DNA of 64,000 nucleotides, taken from Centroberyx gerrardi. Taxonomy: Eukaryota > Chordata > Actinopteri > Beryciformes > Berycidae. Location: contig NC_136012.1 of NCBI RefSeq assembly GCF_048128805.1, forward strand, positions 10,266,621 to 10,330,620, read 5' to 3'. The translations under genes and the position numbers were made by a program. Shown piece by piece: positions 35,352-47,916 of the stretch (position 1 is the first letter of the stretch; the number at the start of each line of letters is the position of its first letter). The notes below the pieces were generated by a model. That model saw nothing but the letters and a program-made list of their open reading frames with translations, did not search any database and was not told the DNA's origin.

Positions 35352-35373
35352 AACGAACAGCGGCACTTAGAGA
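35352..35373 (-). promoter_or_regulatory. Diverged CSE-like element of B1
   Basis: Plus-strand GAACAGCGGCACTTAGAG keeps the AACAGCGGC core of the B promoters (GCCGCTGTT on the minus strand) and lies about 205 bp before the B1 ATG. The flanks do not match the other B promoters, in line with the divergent B1 exon. Confidence 0.5.
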
Positions 35374-35452
35374 CGTGAAAAGAAATTGCACGAATGCATC
35401 AAAATTTGGATCAAGGATATCATCTCGTTTTTCCTTTAATACTGTGCTAGAA

Positions 35453-35484
<32 letters not shown>
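35453..35484. repeat. (ACAG)n microsatellite
   Basis: About eight ACAG units just past the B2 RE1-like element, in B2's 3' intron. Confidence 0.95.
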
Positions 35485-35485
<1 letters not shown>

Positions 35486-35511
35486 GACAGATTTCGTTGA
35501 ATTATATTGGC

Positions 35512-35532
35512 GTCGCTGTCCATAGTACTGAA
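35512..35532 (-). promoter_or_regulatory. RE1/NRSE-like element behind B2, canonical spacing
   Basis: Minus-strand halves TTCAGTACT (two changes) and GGACAGCGAC (perfect), 2 nt apart, 91 nt past the B2 donor and next to a CAGA repeat. The short spacer 35151-35622 also carries the diverged B1 promoter element. Confidence 0.6.
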
Positions 35533-35622
35533 AATTAATATCGTGGAGGCGGTTACAACAGTAATTCGCTTTACGATGATAGATAAGGAGAGCAAGGCTC
35601 GGAGTCTGCTACAAATTCTAAC

Positions 35623-38007
35623 CTCTATTGGAGAGTCTGGTTCATCCAGGATGCTCTTCTCACTCTGTATCCGCTGCATCGTCCCTGTAGAACTGGGGTC
35701 CATTATCAGCACGTTCTGACTACCGGCTCTGCCGAACTTACAGTCACTCTTTCTGGAGTCAGTCGTCCTGCACACCTCGTAATTGTACACGTGTGGGAGA
35801 GTCCCTGTCCCCAAAGTGTCTGAGTAACGTGGTGGATAATATGGAATCACCGGGAGACTGGAGTGATAGAGGATGCGAGACTGTCTCCATCTGTATATTT
35901 TCACTGATATAATAACCACTAAACACGTGATGAAGAGAAAGGAAACTACAGCCAAAGCCAAGACTAAGTAAAAAGTCAGGTTGTCATTGTACTCCTTGTC
36001 GTGTGTAAAGTCAGTGAACTCCGACAGCACTTCAGGGAAGCTGTCCGCCACCGCCACGTTAACATTGACTGTAGCTGAACGAGAGGGCTGTCCGTTGTCC
36101 TCCACTACAACAGTCAGCCTTTGTTTCACAGCATCTTTATCAGTGACTTGGCGGATAGTTCTTATTTCCCCATTCTGCAAGCCCACTTCAAACAGCGCCC
36201 TGTCTGTGGCTTTCTGCAGTTTATAGGAGAGCCAGGCATTCTGTCCAGAGTCCACATCAACAGCCACCACTTTAGTGACCAGATAGCCCACATCTGCTGA
36301 ACGAGGCACCATTTCAGCCACCAGAGAGCCACCAGTCTGGACTGGGTACAGAACCTGAGGGGCGTTGTCATTCTGGTCCTGGATCAGTATTTTCACAGTC
36401 ACATTGCTACTGAGTGGAGGAGAGCCTCCGTCCTGCGCTTTGACACGGAACTGGAAATCCTTGATGTGCTCGTAGTCAAAAGAGCGCACTGCATGGATGA
36501 CTCCACTATCAGCACTAACGGACACATATGAGGAGACGGGCACTCCGTTAACCGAGGAGTCCTCCAGTATGTAAGAAACACGGGCATTCTGGTTCCAGTC
36601 AGCGTCTCTGGCTTTCACTGTGAATACAGAGAGGCCTGGTGTGTTGTTTTCTACAATGTAGGCCTCATATGAGCTCCTCTCAAAGACAGGCGCGTTGTCA
36701 TTCACATCTGAGATCTGTAAGGTGAGAGTGACGCTGCTGGAGAGGGAGGGCACTCCCTCATCAGAGCAAGTCACACTGATATTATACTCAGAGGCTCTCT
36801 CTCTGTCCAAATCACTGTCTGTCACTAGGCTATAGAAACTGTTGGTTGAAGACTTCATTACAAATGGAATGTCATCATTTATGATGCACTGTACTTTGCC
36901 GTTATCACCCGAGTCTGCATCTTCAACATTTATCATTGTCACAACAGTATTAGTTTGAGCATCTTCCGAAATCACATTTGATTTAGACATTATATGAATA
37001 TCAGGTTTATTGTCATTCATATCTAACACATCAACTATCACTTTACAAGAATCAGCTAGTCCTCCATCATCACTTGCGCGGATGTTTATCTGGAAATTCC
37101 GCGCTTTTTCAAAGTCAATATTTCCTATTAACCTAACTTCGCCACTGTTTTCATTTACCTCAAACATTCCACGGGCATAATCTAGCATACTTGAAATTGA
37201 ATATGCTATTCTACCATTAGAGCCATGGTCTGCATCTGTAGCAGTAACCGTGGTTACAACTGTTCCTAAAGATGCATTTTCTCTTATGGAGGCTTTATAA
37301 ATTGGCTGTGTAAAAACAGGGGCATTATCATTAGCGTCTAAAACAGTGATGAGAATCTGCATTGTTCCAGACATCTGCGGCTCGCCTCCATCTACCGCCG
37401 TCAAAACTAAAGATAGGTGTTCATTTTTCTCTCTGTCAGGAGGTTTCTCTAAGACCATTTCGACATTTTTGCTTCCATCTGCTTGATTGCGCAACTTAAG
37501 AACGAAATTGTCTGTTGGTTCAAGGACATAGGTTTGTAAACCATTTACGCCCACATCAAGATCAATTGCTCTATCCAAAATGAATTTAGCTCCACTAACA
37601 GCAGATTCGCTGATTTTGAATTTGACATCGTTCTTTTCAAAGGTTGGAGGGTTATCATTGATGTCTGTGATCTCAATAGTTACACTGTAGAATTCCATTG
37701 GATTCTCTAATATAATCTGAAAATGTAAAGCGCAAGGCGTCGTTTGTCCGCAGAGCGCCTCTCTGTCTATTCTCTCTTTGATAAGGAGGACTCCTCTTTC
37801 TCTGTTGAGCTCGATGTATTCTGCACTGTCTCGAGTAAAAATTCGAGCTTTACCCGATTTCAGTCTAATTACATTTAAACCTAAATCCTGTGCTATGTTC
37901 CCAACTAAAGAGCCTTTCACCATTTCCTCAGGAATGGAATAGCTGACCTGCCCGAGCACCGAGCTGAGAGAGAGAACCGAGATAAACAACAGTACTTGCC
38001 GTCTCAT
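35623..38007 (-). CDS. B2: clustered protocadherin variable exon, gamma-like subfamily B
   Basis: Encodes 795 residues: signal peptide 1-20 (MRRQVLLFISVLSLSSVLGQ), EC1 with Cx5C (LCGQTTPC) closing in DINDN near 119, EC2 DANDN, EC3 DMNDN, EC4 DVNDN, EC5 DQNDN, EC6, membrane helix about 677-705, and a tail with PVIPYYPPRYSDT, YNYEVCRTTDSRKSD and ILDEPDSPIE. Start MRRQ is conserved in nearly all B exons; MSDRT upstream at 38022 is an alternative. The exon ends at GAG|GTTAGA (35623/35622). The frame then stays open for about 90 codons through a CAGA repeat, which is intron and not protein. Residues such as PPDREKNEHLS (PPDRE where others have PLDRE) are its own. Nearest relative by eye is B3. Confidence 0.93.
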
Positions 38008-38207
38008 TGTTCTGTCCGACATCGTCTATATAAGTCCTTATATAAACCTTATGCTCCTTTCGGACATTTATCTTCCGCAAGTTTCAGTCAAGAAAGGTTT
38101 TTATAACATATTCCCCAACACGAAGAAAGGTTGCCCTGTCCCGTTTGTCCATATTTAGTGTTTTCTGAAATCCGGATAGTGTGCTTTGCGTCTGTCGCTT
38201 TCTTTCT

Positions 38208-38290
38208 GTAATATACCGAGGTGATGGGAGGTACTAGTACAAGTCTGCTGTAAAACTGACACATACTGGCCAACAGCGGCCCTCTGAGTT
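38208..38290 (-). promoter_or_regulatory. B2 promoter: CSE plus TATA-like motif
   Basis: CSE at 38266-38290: plus-strand CTGGCCAACAGCGGCCCTCT, minus-strand CCGCTGTTGGCC with the CGCT box; it partly resembles the CTCF core. A TATA-like GGTATATTAC (minus) at 38208-38217 lies about 50 bp closer to the gene. The CSE is about 259 bp before the ATG. Confidence 0.72.
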
Positions 38291-38603
38291 AACAATACAA
38301 AATTACATGGGAAATGCGCACAAAAAATTAGATGCCTGAGTAAATTAACCGTGCTGTGAAAGGTCTGTAGTTATTGGTGATTATACAGGGTAGAAATGAA
38401 CTCAAAGCAACTACATTTGTCAAATGGAAATTATGAATTAAGAATCTTTGAAGTAAAAAAATAAAGAAGATAACTTTATGGATGAAATTAACGTGAAATT
38501 ATAACATATTTCATATTAAGACGCTTTACCTATACCATTTAAAGACGCTAACAAGAAAACATCTGAGGGAAAGAGAGATAGATTTGATTACCCACTTTAT
38601 ACT

Positions 38604-38624
38604 GTCGCTATCCTTGGTGCTGAA
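38604..38624 (-). promoter_or_regulatory. RE1/NRSE-like element behind B3, canonical spacing
   Basis: Minus-strand TTCAGCACC (perfect) and GGATAGCGAC (one change), 2 nt apart, 73 nt past the B3 donor. The rest of 38008-38696 is the B2 promoter and AT-rich sequence. Confidence 0.65.
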
Positions 38625-38696
38625 AATGTGGTAGCAAGCGAAAGAAAGCGAATACGTCTATTTTTAACTGGGAACAGATAGCCAGCGAGGTCTAAC

Positions 38697-41081
38697 CTCT
38701 ATAGGAGAGTCTGGTTCATCCAGGATGCTCTTCTCACTCTGTATCCGCTGCATCGTCCCTGTAGAACTGGGGTCCATTATCAGCACGTTCTGACTACCGG
38801 CTCTGCCGAACTTACAGTCACTCTTTCTGGAGTCAGTCGTCCTGCACACCTCGTAATTGTACACGTGTGGGAGAGTCCCTGTCCCCAAAGTGTCTGAGTA
38901 ACGTGGTGGATAATATGGAATCACCGGGAGACTGGAGTGATAGAGGACGCGAGACTGTCTCCATCTGTATATTTTCACTGATATAATAACCACTAAACAC
39001 GTGATAAAGAGAAAGGAAACTACAGCCAAAGCCAAGACTAAGTAAAAAGTCAGGTTGTCATTGTATTCCTTGTCGTGTGTAAAGTCAGTGAACTCCGAGA
39101 GCACTTCAGGGAAGCTGTCCGCCACCGCCACGTTAACATTGACTGCAGCTGAACGAGAGGGCTGTCCGTTGTCCTCCACTACAACAGTCAGCCTTTGTTT
39201 CACAGCATCTTTATCAGTGACTTGGCGGATAGTTCTTATTTCCCCATTCTGTAAGCCCACTTCAAACAGCGCCCTGTCTGTGGCTTTCTGCAGTTTATAG
39301 GAGAGCCAGGCATTCTGTCCAGAGTCCACATCAACAGCCACCACTTTAGTGACCAGATAGCCCACATCTGCTGAACGAGGCACCATTTCAGCCACCAGAG
39401 AGCCACCAGTCTGGACTGGGTACAGAACCTGAGGGGCGTTGTCGTTCTGGTCCTGGATCAGTATTTTCACAGTCACATTGCTACTGAGTGGAGGAGAGCC
39501 TCCATCCTGCGCTTTGACTCGGAACTGGAAATCCTTGATGTGCTCGTAGTCAAAAGAGCGCACTGCATGGATGACTCCACTATCAGCACTAACGGACACA
39601 TATGAGGAGACGGGCACTCCGTTAACCGAGGAGTCCTCCAGTATGTAAGAAACACGGGCATTCTGGTTCCAGTCAGCGTCTCTGGCTTTCATTGTGAATA
39701 CAGAGAGGCCTGGTGTGTTGTTTTCTACAATGTAGGCCTCATATGAGCTCCTCTCAAAGACAGGCGCGTTGTCATTCACATCTGAGATCTGTAAGGTGAG
39801 AGTGACGCTGCTGGAGAGGGAGGGCACTCCCTCATCAGAGCAAGTCACACTGATATTATACTCAGAGGCTCTCTCTCTGTCCAAATCACTGTCTGTGACA
39901 AGGCTATAGAAATTGTTCGATGAAGACTTCATCACAAAAGGAATATTGTCATTAATGCTGCACTGCACTTTGCCGTTTTCACCCGAATCTGTATCTTCAA
40001 CATTTATCATTGTCACGACAGTGTTGGTTTTGGCGTCTTCCGAAATCACATTTGATTTAGACATTATATGAATATTAGGTTTATTGTCATTCATATCTAA
40101 GACATCGACTATCACTTTACATGAACCGGTTAGTCCCCCATCATCACTTGCGCGGATGTTTATCTGAAAATTTCGTGACTTTTCATAGTCAATATTTCCC
40201 ATTAATCTAACCTCGCCACTTTCCTCATTTACTTCAAACATTCCACGGGCATAATCTAGCATACTTGTAATTGAATATGTTATTCTACCATTAGAGCCAT
40301 CATCAGCATCTGTTGCAGTAACTGACAATACAACTGTTCCTACTGGGGCATTTTCTTTAATGGAGGCTTTATAAATTGGCTGTGTAAAAACAGGGGCATT
40401 ATCATTAGCGTCTAAAACTGTGATGAGAATCTGCATTGTTCCAGACATCTGCGGCTCGCCTCCATCTACCGCCGTCAAAACTAAAGCGAGGTGTTCATTT
40501 TTCTCCCTATCCAGGGGTGTATGCAAGACCATCTCAACATTTTTACTACCATCTACTTGATTATTCATTTTGAGGGAAAAATTGTCCGTTGGTTTTAGGA
40601 CAAAGGTTTTCAAATTATTCTCGCCCACGTCAAGATCAGTCGCCCTGTCTAAAATGAATGTCGCACCAGTTACAGCTGACTCGCTGATTTTAAACTGAAC
40701 ATCGCTCGCTTCAAAGGATGGAGGGTTATCATTGATGTCTGTGATCTCAACAGTTATACTGTAAAATTCCATTGGATTCTCTAATATAATCTGAAAATGT
40801 AAAGCGCAAGGCGTCGTTTGTCCGCAGAGCGCCTCTCTGTCTATTCTCTCTTTGATAAGGAGGACTCCTCTTTCTCTGTTGAGATCGATGTATTCTGCAC
40901 TGTCTAGAGTAAAAATGCGAGCTTTGCCTGATTTTAGTCTTTTCACATCTAAACCTAAATCCTGTGCTATGTTACCGACTAAAGAGCCTTTCGCCATTTC
41001 CTCAGGAATAGAGTAGCTGACCTGCCCGAGCACCGAGCTGAGAGACAGGACCGAGATAAACAGCAGTACTTGCCACCTCAT
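38697..41081 (-). CDS. B3: clustered protocadherin variable exon, subfamily B
   Basis: Encodes 795 residues, starting MRWQVLLFIS (Trp where others have Arg). An in-frame ATG five codons earlier (MSGST, 41096) and another at 41168 exist; the conserved signal peptide argues for 41081. EC1 matches B2 closely; EC2 has SFEASDVQFKISESAVTGATF and EC3 has SITSMLDYARGMFEVNEESG. EC4 onward is the shared B sequence, with TMKARDAD in EC5 instead of TVKARDAD, and a few silent or conservative changes (AAVNVNV for ATVNVNV in EC6). Donor GAG|GTTAGA at 38697/38696. The upstream flank (promoter and 5' leader) resembles that of B2, so B2 and B3 are probably tandem duplicates older than B7/B8. Confidence 0.93.
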
Positions 41082-41285
41082 TGTGCTGCCCGACATTTTC
41101 TGTAAGTAAGTCCTTATATCAGCCTTGTACTCCTTTTGGATATTTGTCTTTCGCAAGTTTTCAGTCAAAATAGTTTCTTAACACACATTCCCCAACACGA
41201 AGAAAGTATGCGCTGTCCCGTGTCTCAGTATTTAGTGTTCTCTAGAATCCAGACTGTGTGCTTTGCGTCTGTGTCTTTCTTTCTC

Positions 41286-41367
41286 TAATATATCGAGATG
41301 ATGGGAGGTACTACTACAAGTCTGCTGTACTACAGACACATACTGGGCAACAGCGGCCCTCTGAGTT
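41286..41367 (-). promoter_or_regulatory. B3 promoter: CSE plus TATA-like motif
   Basis: CSE at 41343-41367 reads CTGGGCAACAGCGGCCCTCT (plus), one change from B2. A TATA-like CGATATATTAG (minus) lies at about 41286-41295. Confidence 0.7.
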
Positions 41368-41678
41368 CATAACACAAAATTACATGTGAAATGCGCACAA
41401 CAAATTGAGATGCCTAAATAAATTATCAAAGTTGTGAATAATCACATATTGATGCTTACAGAGAGTGACAGTGAACTACAGGCGACTAGATGTCAAAGAG
41501 AACAACTGCACAAATGGAGAATTTGAATTTAAAACGAGGGGGAAAAAACAAATTGAAGAGTAAATTAATGTGAAATTCTAAAAAACTGTCATGAACTTGA
41601 AAAGCTTTACCCGTGTTATTTCATTACAAGAAAGAAAATGAGGGAAAGGGAGTTTTGATTTTCAAATTTCATATTGTT

Positions 41679-41699
41679 GTCACTATCCTTGGTAGTGAA
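41679..41699 (-). promoter_or_regulatory. Weakened RE1-like element behind B4, canonical spacing
   Basis: Minus-strand TTCACTACC and GGATAGTGAC, two changes in each half, 2 nt apart, 76 nt past the B4 donor. Position and flank match the B3 element, so it is a decaying copy. The remaining 41082-41774 spacer holds the B3 promoter only. Confidence 0.45.
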
Positions 41700-41774
41700 A
41701 ATGAGGAGACAAGCGGTAAAAAGGATTAAGTAACTCGATTTTCAACTAGGAACAGATAGCCAACGCGGTCTAAC

Positions 41775-44159
41775 CTCTACAGGAGAGTCTGGTTCATCCA
41801 GGATGCTCTTCTCACTCTGTATCCGCTGCATCGTCCCTGAAGAACTGGGGTCCATTATCAGCACGTTCTGACTACCGGCTCTGCCGAACTTACAGTCACT
41901 CTTTCTGGAGTCAGTCGTCCTGCACACCTCGTAATTGTACACGTGTGGGAGAGTCCCTGTCCCCAAAGTGTCTGAGTAACGTGGTGGATAATATGGAATC
42001 ACCGGGAGACTGGAGTGATAGAGGATGCGAGACTGTCTCCATCTGTATATTTTCACTGATATAATAACCACTAAACACGTGATGAAGAGAAAGGAAACGA
42101 CAGCCAAAGCCAATACTAAGTAAAAAGTCAGGTTGTCATTGTACTCCTTGTCGTGTGTAAAGTCAGTGAACTCCGACAGCACTTCAGGGAAGCTGTCCGC
42201 CACCGCCACGTTAACATTGACTGTAGCTGAACGAGAGGGCTGCCCGTTGTCCTCCACTACAACAGTCAGCCTTTGTTTCACAGCATCTTTATCAGTGACT
42301 TGGCGGATAGTTCTTATTTCCCCATTCTGTAAGCCCACTTCAAACAGCGCCCTGTCTGTGGCTTTCTGCAGTTTATAGGAGAGCCAGGCATTCTGTCCAG
42401 AGTCCACATCAACAGCCACCACTTTAGTGACCAGATAGCCCACATCTGCTGAACGAGGCACCATTTCAGCCACCAGAGAGCCACCAGTCTGGACTGGGTA
42501 CAGAACCTGAGGGGCATTGTCGTTCTGGTCCTGGATCAGTATTTTCACAGTCACATTGCTACTGAGTGGAGGAGAGCCTCCATCCTGCGCTTTTACGCGA
42601 AATTGGAAATCCTTGATCTGCTCGTAGTCAAAAGAGCGCACTGCATGGATGACTCCACTATCAGCACTAACGGACACATATGAGGAGACGGGCACTCCGT
42701 TAACCGAGGAGTCCTCCAGTATGTAAGAAACACGGGCATTCTGGTTCCAGTCAGCATCTCTGGCTTTCACTGTGAATATAGAGAGGCCTGGTGTGTTGTT
42801 TTCTACAATGTAGGCCTCATATGAGCTCCTCTCGAAGACAGGCGCGTTGTCATTCACATCTGAGATCTGTAAGGTGAGAGTGACGCTGCTGGAGAGGGAG
42901 GGCACTCCCTCATCAGAACAAGTCACAGTAATATTGTACTCAGACGCTCTCTCTCGGTCCAAATCACTGTCTGTCACTAGGCTATAGAAATTATTTGATG
43001 TCGACTTCAATAGGAAAGGGATATCATCATATATGGAACACCGGACTTTACCATTTTCACCTGAGTCTGGGTCCTGGATGTTAATCATTGTCACGACAGT
43101 GTTGGGGTTTGCATTTTCTGATATAATATTTGATTTAGACATGATTTTAATAGTTGGCTCATTATCATTAACATCGATGATATCGACTATCACTTTACAT
43201 GAATCTGTTAGTCCTCCGTTATCACTTGCGCGTAAATTGACCTGAAAATGTCGTTTCTTTTCGTAATCAATATGTCCAATCAATGTAACTTCGCCACTCT
43301 CTTCATTTACCTCAAACATATGTCTGACCTCATCTAAAGTATTCGTGATTGAATAAGTTATTTTACAATTTGAGCCATGGTCAGCATCTGATGCACTAAC
43401 CGTAGTCACTACTGTGCCTTTCGCTGCATTTTCAGTCACAGTAGCTTTGTATACCGGCTGTGTAAAAACAGGGGCATTGTCATTGACATCTAGCACTGTA
43501 ATGAGAATCTGCATTGTTCCTGACATTTGGGGCTCTCCTCCATCTACGGCCGTTAAAACTAATGACATAAACTCATTTTTTTCTCTGTCAAGAGGTTTTT
43601 GTAAGATCATTTCCACATTTTTTGTCCCGTCTGCTTGGTTGTGCAATTTAAGTATGAAATTATCAGTTGGCTTAAGTAGGTAATTTTGGAGACTATTAGT
43701 ACCGACATCTAAATCCATTGCTCTTTCTAAATCAAATTTTGCTCCGACAACTGCAGATTCGCTGATTTTGAATTTAATTTCGCCTTTCTCAAAAGATGGT
43801 GGATTATCGTTAATGTCTGTAATTTCAACTGTTACACTGTAGAATTCCATGGGATTCTCTAATATAATCTGAAAATGCAAAGCACAAGGCGTCGTCTCAC
43901 CGCATAACGCCTCTCTGTCTATTCTCTCTTTGATAAGGAGGACTCCTCTTTCGTTATTCAACTCGATGTATTCTCTGCTATCGCCAGAATAGACACGAGC
44001 TTTACCTGACTTTAGTCTTTTTACATCTAAACCTAAATCCTGTGCAGTGTTGCCGACTACAGAGCCTGTCGCCATTTCCTCAGGAATGGAGTAGCTGACC
44101 TGCCCGAACACTGAGCTGAGAGAAAGGACCGAGATAAACAACAGTACTTGCCGTCTCAT
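41775..44159 (-). CDS. B4: clustered protocadherin variable exon, subfamily B (sister of B6)
   Basis: Encodes 795 residues from MRRQ at 44159 (frame open to an ATG at 44186). EC1 has KARVYSGDSREYIELNNERG and LCGETTPC; EC2 has EKGEIKFKISESAVVG; EC3 has NTLDEVRHMFEVNEESGEV. It is very similar to B6, 6.16 kb away with B5 between, and the upstream flanks of both match as well. EC3 contains HGSNCKITYSI, a lone Cys where B6 and the others have Gly, which could leave a free thiol. The tail has PSSSGTMQR in place of PSSTGTMQR and ends DEPDSPVE at GAG|GTTAGA (41775/41774). From EC4's closing DVNDN onward it follows the shared B sequence. Confidence 0.93.
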
Positions 44160-44366
44160 TGTTCGAAATTTTCTCAGCAAGAGCAATCAACAAACTGGTC
44201 AGACTCCGTCAGAAAAAAACCCCCGCCAGGCATCAAAACCGGGTATGAAGCAAAAAATAGCCCATATTCCACAAATTGTTAATAAACGAATGTCAGTGAT
44301 GCCTCTTCATGTATACCAATCCCTGTAGCGTAGACAATGCTCTCTACGCCTGTCTCTTCTTCTCTC

Positions 44367-44446
44367 TAATATGTCGACATGAGGAGGCGGGACTGCTGTT
44401 CTGTACTAAAACTGAAGCAGACTAGCCAACAGCGGCCCGCTGAGTT
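44367..44446 (-). promoter_or_regulatory. B4 promoter: CSE plus TATA-like motif
   Basis: CSE at 44422-44446 reads CTAGCCAACAGCGGCCCGCT (plus); TATA-like GACATATTAG (minus) near 44367. Flank shared with B6. Confidence 0.7.
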
Positions 44447-44728
44447 CAGAAAACAATACTACAAAACATTTGTTCCAAGCGGACTGAGTTCATGCGAAAG
44501 CAGAGGTTGTCGACAAGCTGGTGAAATAGTTTTATAAGGTTAAAAGTATATTGTAGCATATTTTATAAACCTTTATATACAAGCTCAAGATGTAGACAAA
44601 ATATTTCACTAGTAAATAGAAAGAAAAGGAAATAGCGAGTTCATTAGTTCTCTTCAAAATTCACCAAGTAAGAAGACCGGCTTATCTGTAGTTAACTGAA
44701 ATTTTATGGCCTGTATAAATACCCCTGT

Positions 44729-44749
44729 GTTGCTCTCCAGGGTCCTGAA
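44729..44749 (-). promoter_or_regulatory. RE1/NRSE-like element behind B5, canonical spacing
   Basis: Minus-strand TTCAGGACC (one change) and GGAGAGCAAC (two changes), 2 nt apart, 113 nt past the B5 donor. It is a sister of the B7 element. The rest of 44160-44861 is the B4 promoter and AT-rich sequence. Confidence 0.5.
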
Positions 44750-44861
44750 ATAGATACCGGTATGCAACCATTTCAAATGAAGCTGTTGCAGCAGCAACGT
44801 GCTTTCGATTTGGAGGCAAAGTAATGGGGAGGGTGTGTGTGTAATGTTACAGCTTTCTAAC

Positions 44862-47246
44862 CTCTAGAGGAGAGTCTGGTTCATCCAGGATGCTCTTCTC
44901 ACTCTGTATCCGCTGCATCGTCCCTGTAGAACTGGGGTCCATTATCAGCACGTTCTGACTACCGGCTCTGCCGAACTTACAGTCACTCTTTCTGGAGTCA
45001 GTCGTCCTGCACACCTCGTAATTGTACACGTGTGGGAGAGTCCCTGTCCCCAAAGTGTCTGAGTAACGTGGTGGATAATATGGAATCACCGGGAGACTGG
45101 AGTGATAGAGGATGCGAGACTGTCTCCATCTGTATATTTTCACTGATATAATCACAACCAAACACGTGATGAAGAGAAAGGACACTACAGCCAAAGCCAA
45201 TACTAAGTAAAAAGTCAGGTTGTCATTGTACTCCTTGTCGTGTGTAAAGTCAGTGAACTCCGACAGCACTTCAGGGAAGCTGTCCGCCACCGCCACGTTA
45301 ACATTGACTGTAGCTGAACGAGAGGGCTGCCCGTTGTCCTCCACTACAACAGTCAGCCTTTGTTTTACAGCATCTTTATCAGTGACTTGGCGGATAGTTC
45401 TTATTTCCCCATTCTGTAAGCCCACTTCAAACAGCGCCCTGTCTGTGGCTTTCTGCAGTTTATAGGAGAGCCAGGCATTCTGTCCAGAGTCCACATCAAC
45501 AGCCACCACTTTAGTGACCAGATAGCCCACATCTGCTGAACGAGGCACCATTTCAGCCACCAGAGAGCCACCAGTCTGGACTGGGTACAGAACCTGAGGG
45601 GCGTTGTCGTTCTGGTCCTGGATCAGTATTTTCACAGTCACATTGCTACTGAGTGGAGGAGAGCCTCCATCCTGCGCTTTTACGCGGAACTGGAAATCCT
45701 TGATGTGCTCGTAGTCAAAAGAGCGCACTGCATGGATGACTCCACTATCAGCACTAACGGACACATATGAGGAGACGGCCACTCCGTTAACCGAGGAGTC
45801 CTCCAGTATGTAAGAAACGCGGGCATTCTGGTTCCAGTCAGCGTCTCTGGCTTTCACTGTGAATATAGAGAGGCCTGGTGTGTTGTTTTCTACAATGTAG
45901 GCCTCAGATGAGCTCCTCTCAAAGACAGGCGCGTTGTCATTCACATCTGAGATCTGTAAGGTGAGAGTGACGCTGCTGGAGAGGGAGGGCACTCCCTCAT
46001 CAGAGCAAGTCACAGTGATATTATACTCAGAGGCTCTCTCTCGGTCTAAATCACTGTCTGTTAATAAGCTATAGAAATTATTGGCTGTAGACTTTAATAA
46101 GAATGGAATATTCTCATTTATTACACATTGGACTTTGCCATTTTCATCGGCGTCTGGATCTTGAACGTTAATTATTGTTACGACGGTATTCGTTTTGACA
46201 TCTTCAAATACCACATTTGATTTAGACATTACCTTAATAAGCGGCTTATTATCATTCACATCCATAATATCAACTATTACTTTGCAGGAGTCTGTTAGTC
46301 CTCCATCATCACTTGCACGTAAATTTATTTGATAATTTCGGGCCTTTTCGTAGTCAATATTTCCAATCAACCTAACCTCGCCGCTCTCTTCATTAACCTC
46401 AAACATATGTCTGACATCATCTAAAGTATTCCTGATCGAATACGTTATTCTTCCATGGGATCCGTGATCGGCATCTGATGCGCTAACTGTAGTAACCACT
46501 GTACCTTCTGGAGAATTTTCTGCCACAGTGGCCTTGTACATTGGTTGTGTGAAAACGGGTGCATTATCATTGGCATCTAACACCGTGATGAGAATCAGCA
46601 TCGTTCCTGACAACTGTGGTTCGCCTCCATCTACAGCCGTCAACACTAAAGATATATGTTCATTTTTCTCCCTATCTAGAGGTTTTTGTAAAATCATCTC
46701 AACATTTTTTGACCCATCTGCCTGATTGTGTAATTTGAGAGCAAAATTATCTGTTGGTTTAAGGAGGTAGTTTTGAAGACCATTAATTCCAACGTCTAAA
46801 TCCACAGCTCTTTCCAAGTCAAATTTCGATCCGCTGACTGCAGACTCGCTTATTTTGAATTGAATTTCGCTTTTCTCAAAAGCGGGAGGATTATCATTAA
46901 CGTCTATGATTTCAACTATTACGCCATAAAATTCAATTGGATTCTCTAAAATGATTTGAAAGTGCAAAGCGCAAGGCGTAGTCTGTCCGCAGAGCGCCTC
47001 TCTGTCTATTCTCTCTTTGATCAGGAGGGCTCCTCTGTCTTTTTTCAGCTCGATGTAATCTCTGCTATCACCAGAGTAGACACGAGCGTTACGTGATTTT
47101 AGTCTTTCCACATCTAAACCCAAATCCTGTGCTACATTTCCAACTAAAGATCCCCTTGACATCTCCTCGTTAATGGAGTAACTGACTTGCCCGAGCACTG
47201 AACTGAGAAAAATGACCGAGATAAACAACAGTACTTGCCGTCTCAT
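44862..47246 (-). CDS. B5: clustered protocadherin variable exon, subfamily B
   Basis: Encodes 795 residues from MRRQVLLFISVIFLSSVLGQ. EC1 opens VSYSINEEMSRGSLVGNVAQ, with Asn replacing the very conserved Pro of SIPEEM, and carries KSRNARVYSGDSRDYIELKKDRGALL. EC2 begins AFEKSEIQFKISESAVSGSKF. EC3 has RNTLDDVRHMFEVNEESG, related to B4/B6, and EC4 has SNVVFEDVKTNTVVTIINVQDPDADENG. In the otherwise fixed EC5 start, RSSYEAYIVEN is RSSSEAYIVEN here (Tyr to Ser). Donor GAG|GTTAGA at 44862/44861. The codon for one membrane-proximal region differs slightly from neighbours (VISFLF region codons) though the protein is unchanged, showing incomplete homogenisation. Confidence 0.93.
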
Positions 47247-47446
47247 TGTTCTCCGCGGTATTTTGTTAAAGGCAGGAAATAAATAGTTTTATTCCGTGAA
47301 GTAAATCGTGTTGGAATTATCTCCCTGGTATAAGAAAAAAATCAGCCCATAGTCCTCAACACACGAAGAAAACAATCGTCGCTCGACATTCGTTTGTAGT
47401 GTTCACTATAACCCAGACTGTGCTCTGAATCTATCCCTTTCACTCT

Positions 47447-47526
47447 CTAATATATCGAGATGGGGAGGTACTGCTGAAGATCTACTGTCAAACAGTAACT
47501 CACTGACCAACAGCGGCCCTAAGAGT
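47447..47526 (-). promoter_or_regulatory. B5 promoter: CSE plus TATA-like motif
   Basis: CSE at 47503-47526 reads CTGACCAACAGCGGCCCTAA (plus); TATA-like CGATATATTAG (minus) near 47447. Confidence 0.7.
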
Positions 47527-47784
47527 CCAGAATACAAAACTACAGGAAATGTGTTAAAAAAAAGATCACTGGTGAACAGACCGAGAGGGAATTACACCGA
47601 TTTTATCCTTTGTCAGTAAAAATTAACATCATGAAAAAAAGTTGCTTAAAATTAAAATAGATTGAAATTTTATACGAGTAAAAAATTATTTGATCATGAT
47701 GTTTTCTCTCATGTTCTTGCAGCAAGCAGAACAACAATTGCATCTGCAGAGTAGTGAGTGAAAATAAATGGTTAAAACTGAATT

Positions 47785-47805
47785 GTCGCTGTCCAAGGTG
47801 CTAAA
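47785..47805 (-). promoter_or_regulatory. RE1/NRSE-like element behind B6, canonical spacing
   Basis: Minus-strand TTTAGCACC (one change) and GGACAGCGAC (perfect), 2 nt apart, 112 nt past the B6 donor. The remaining 47247-47916 spacer holds the B5 promoter. Confidence 0.68.
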
Positions 47806-47916
47806 AGAGGTCGTAGGTGAATTATACTAACGGACAGCGATTACACAGGTAACATGCTAATAATATGTACGAAGCAATATAAATTAATAGCAAATGTACT
47901 ATTACAGCTTTCTAAC

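Noticed and set aside
35350-35622. B2 frame continuing about 90 codons, including a Leu-Ser-Val-Cys repeat
   Set aside because: It follows a splice donor and is made from a CAGA microsatellite; intronic.
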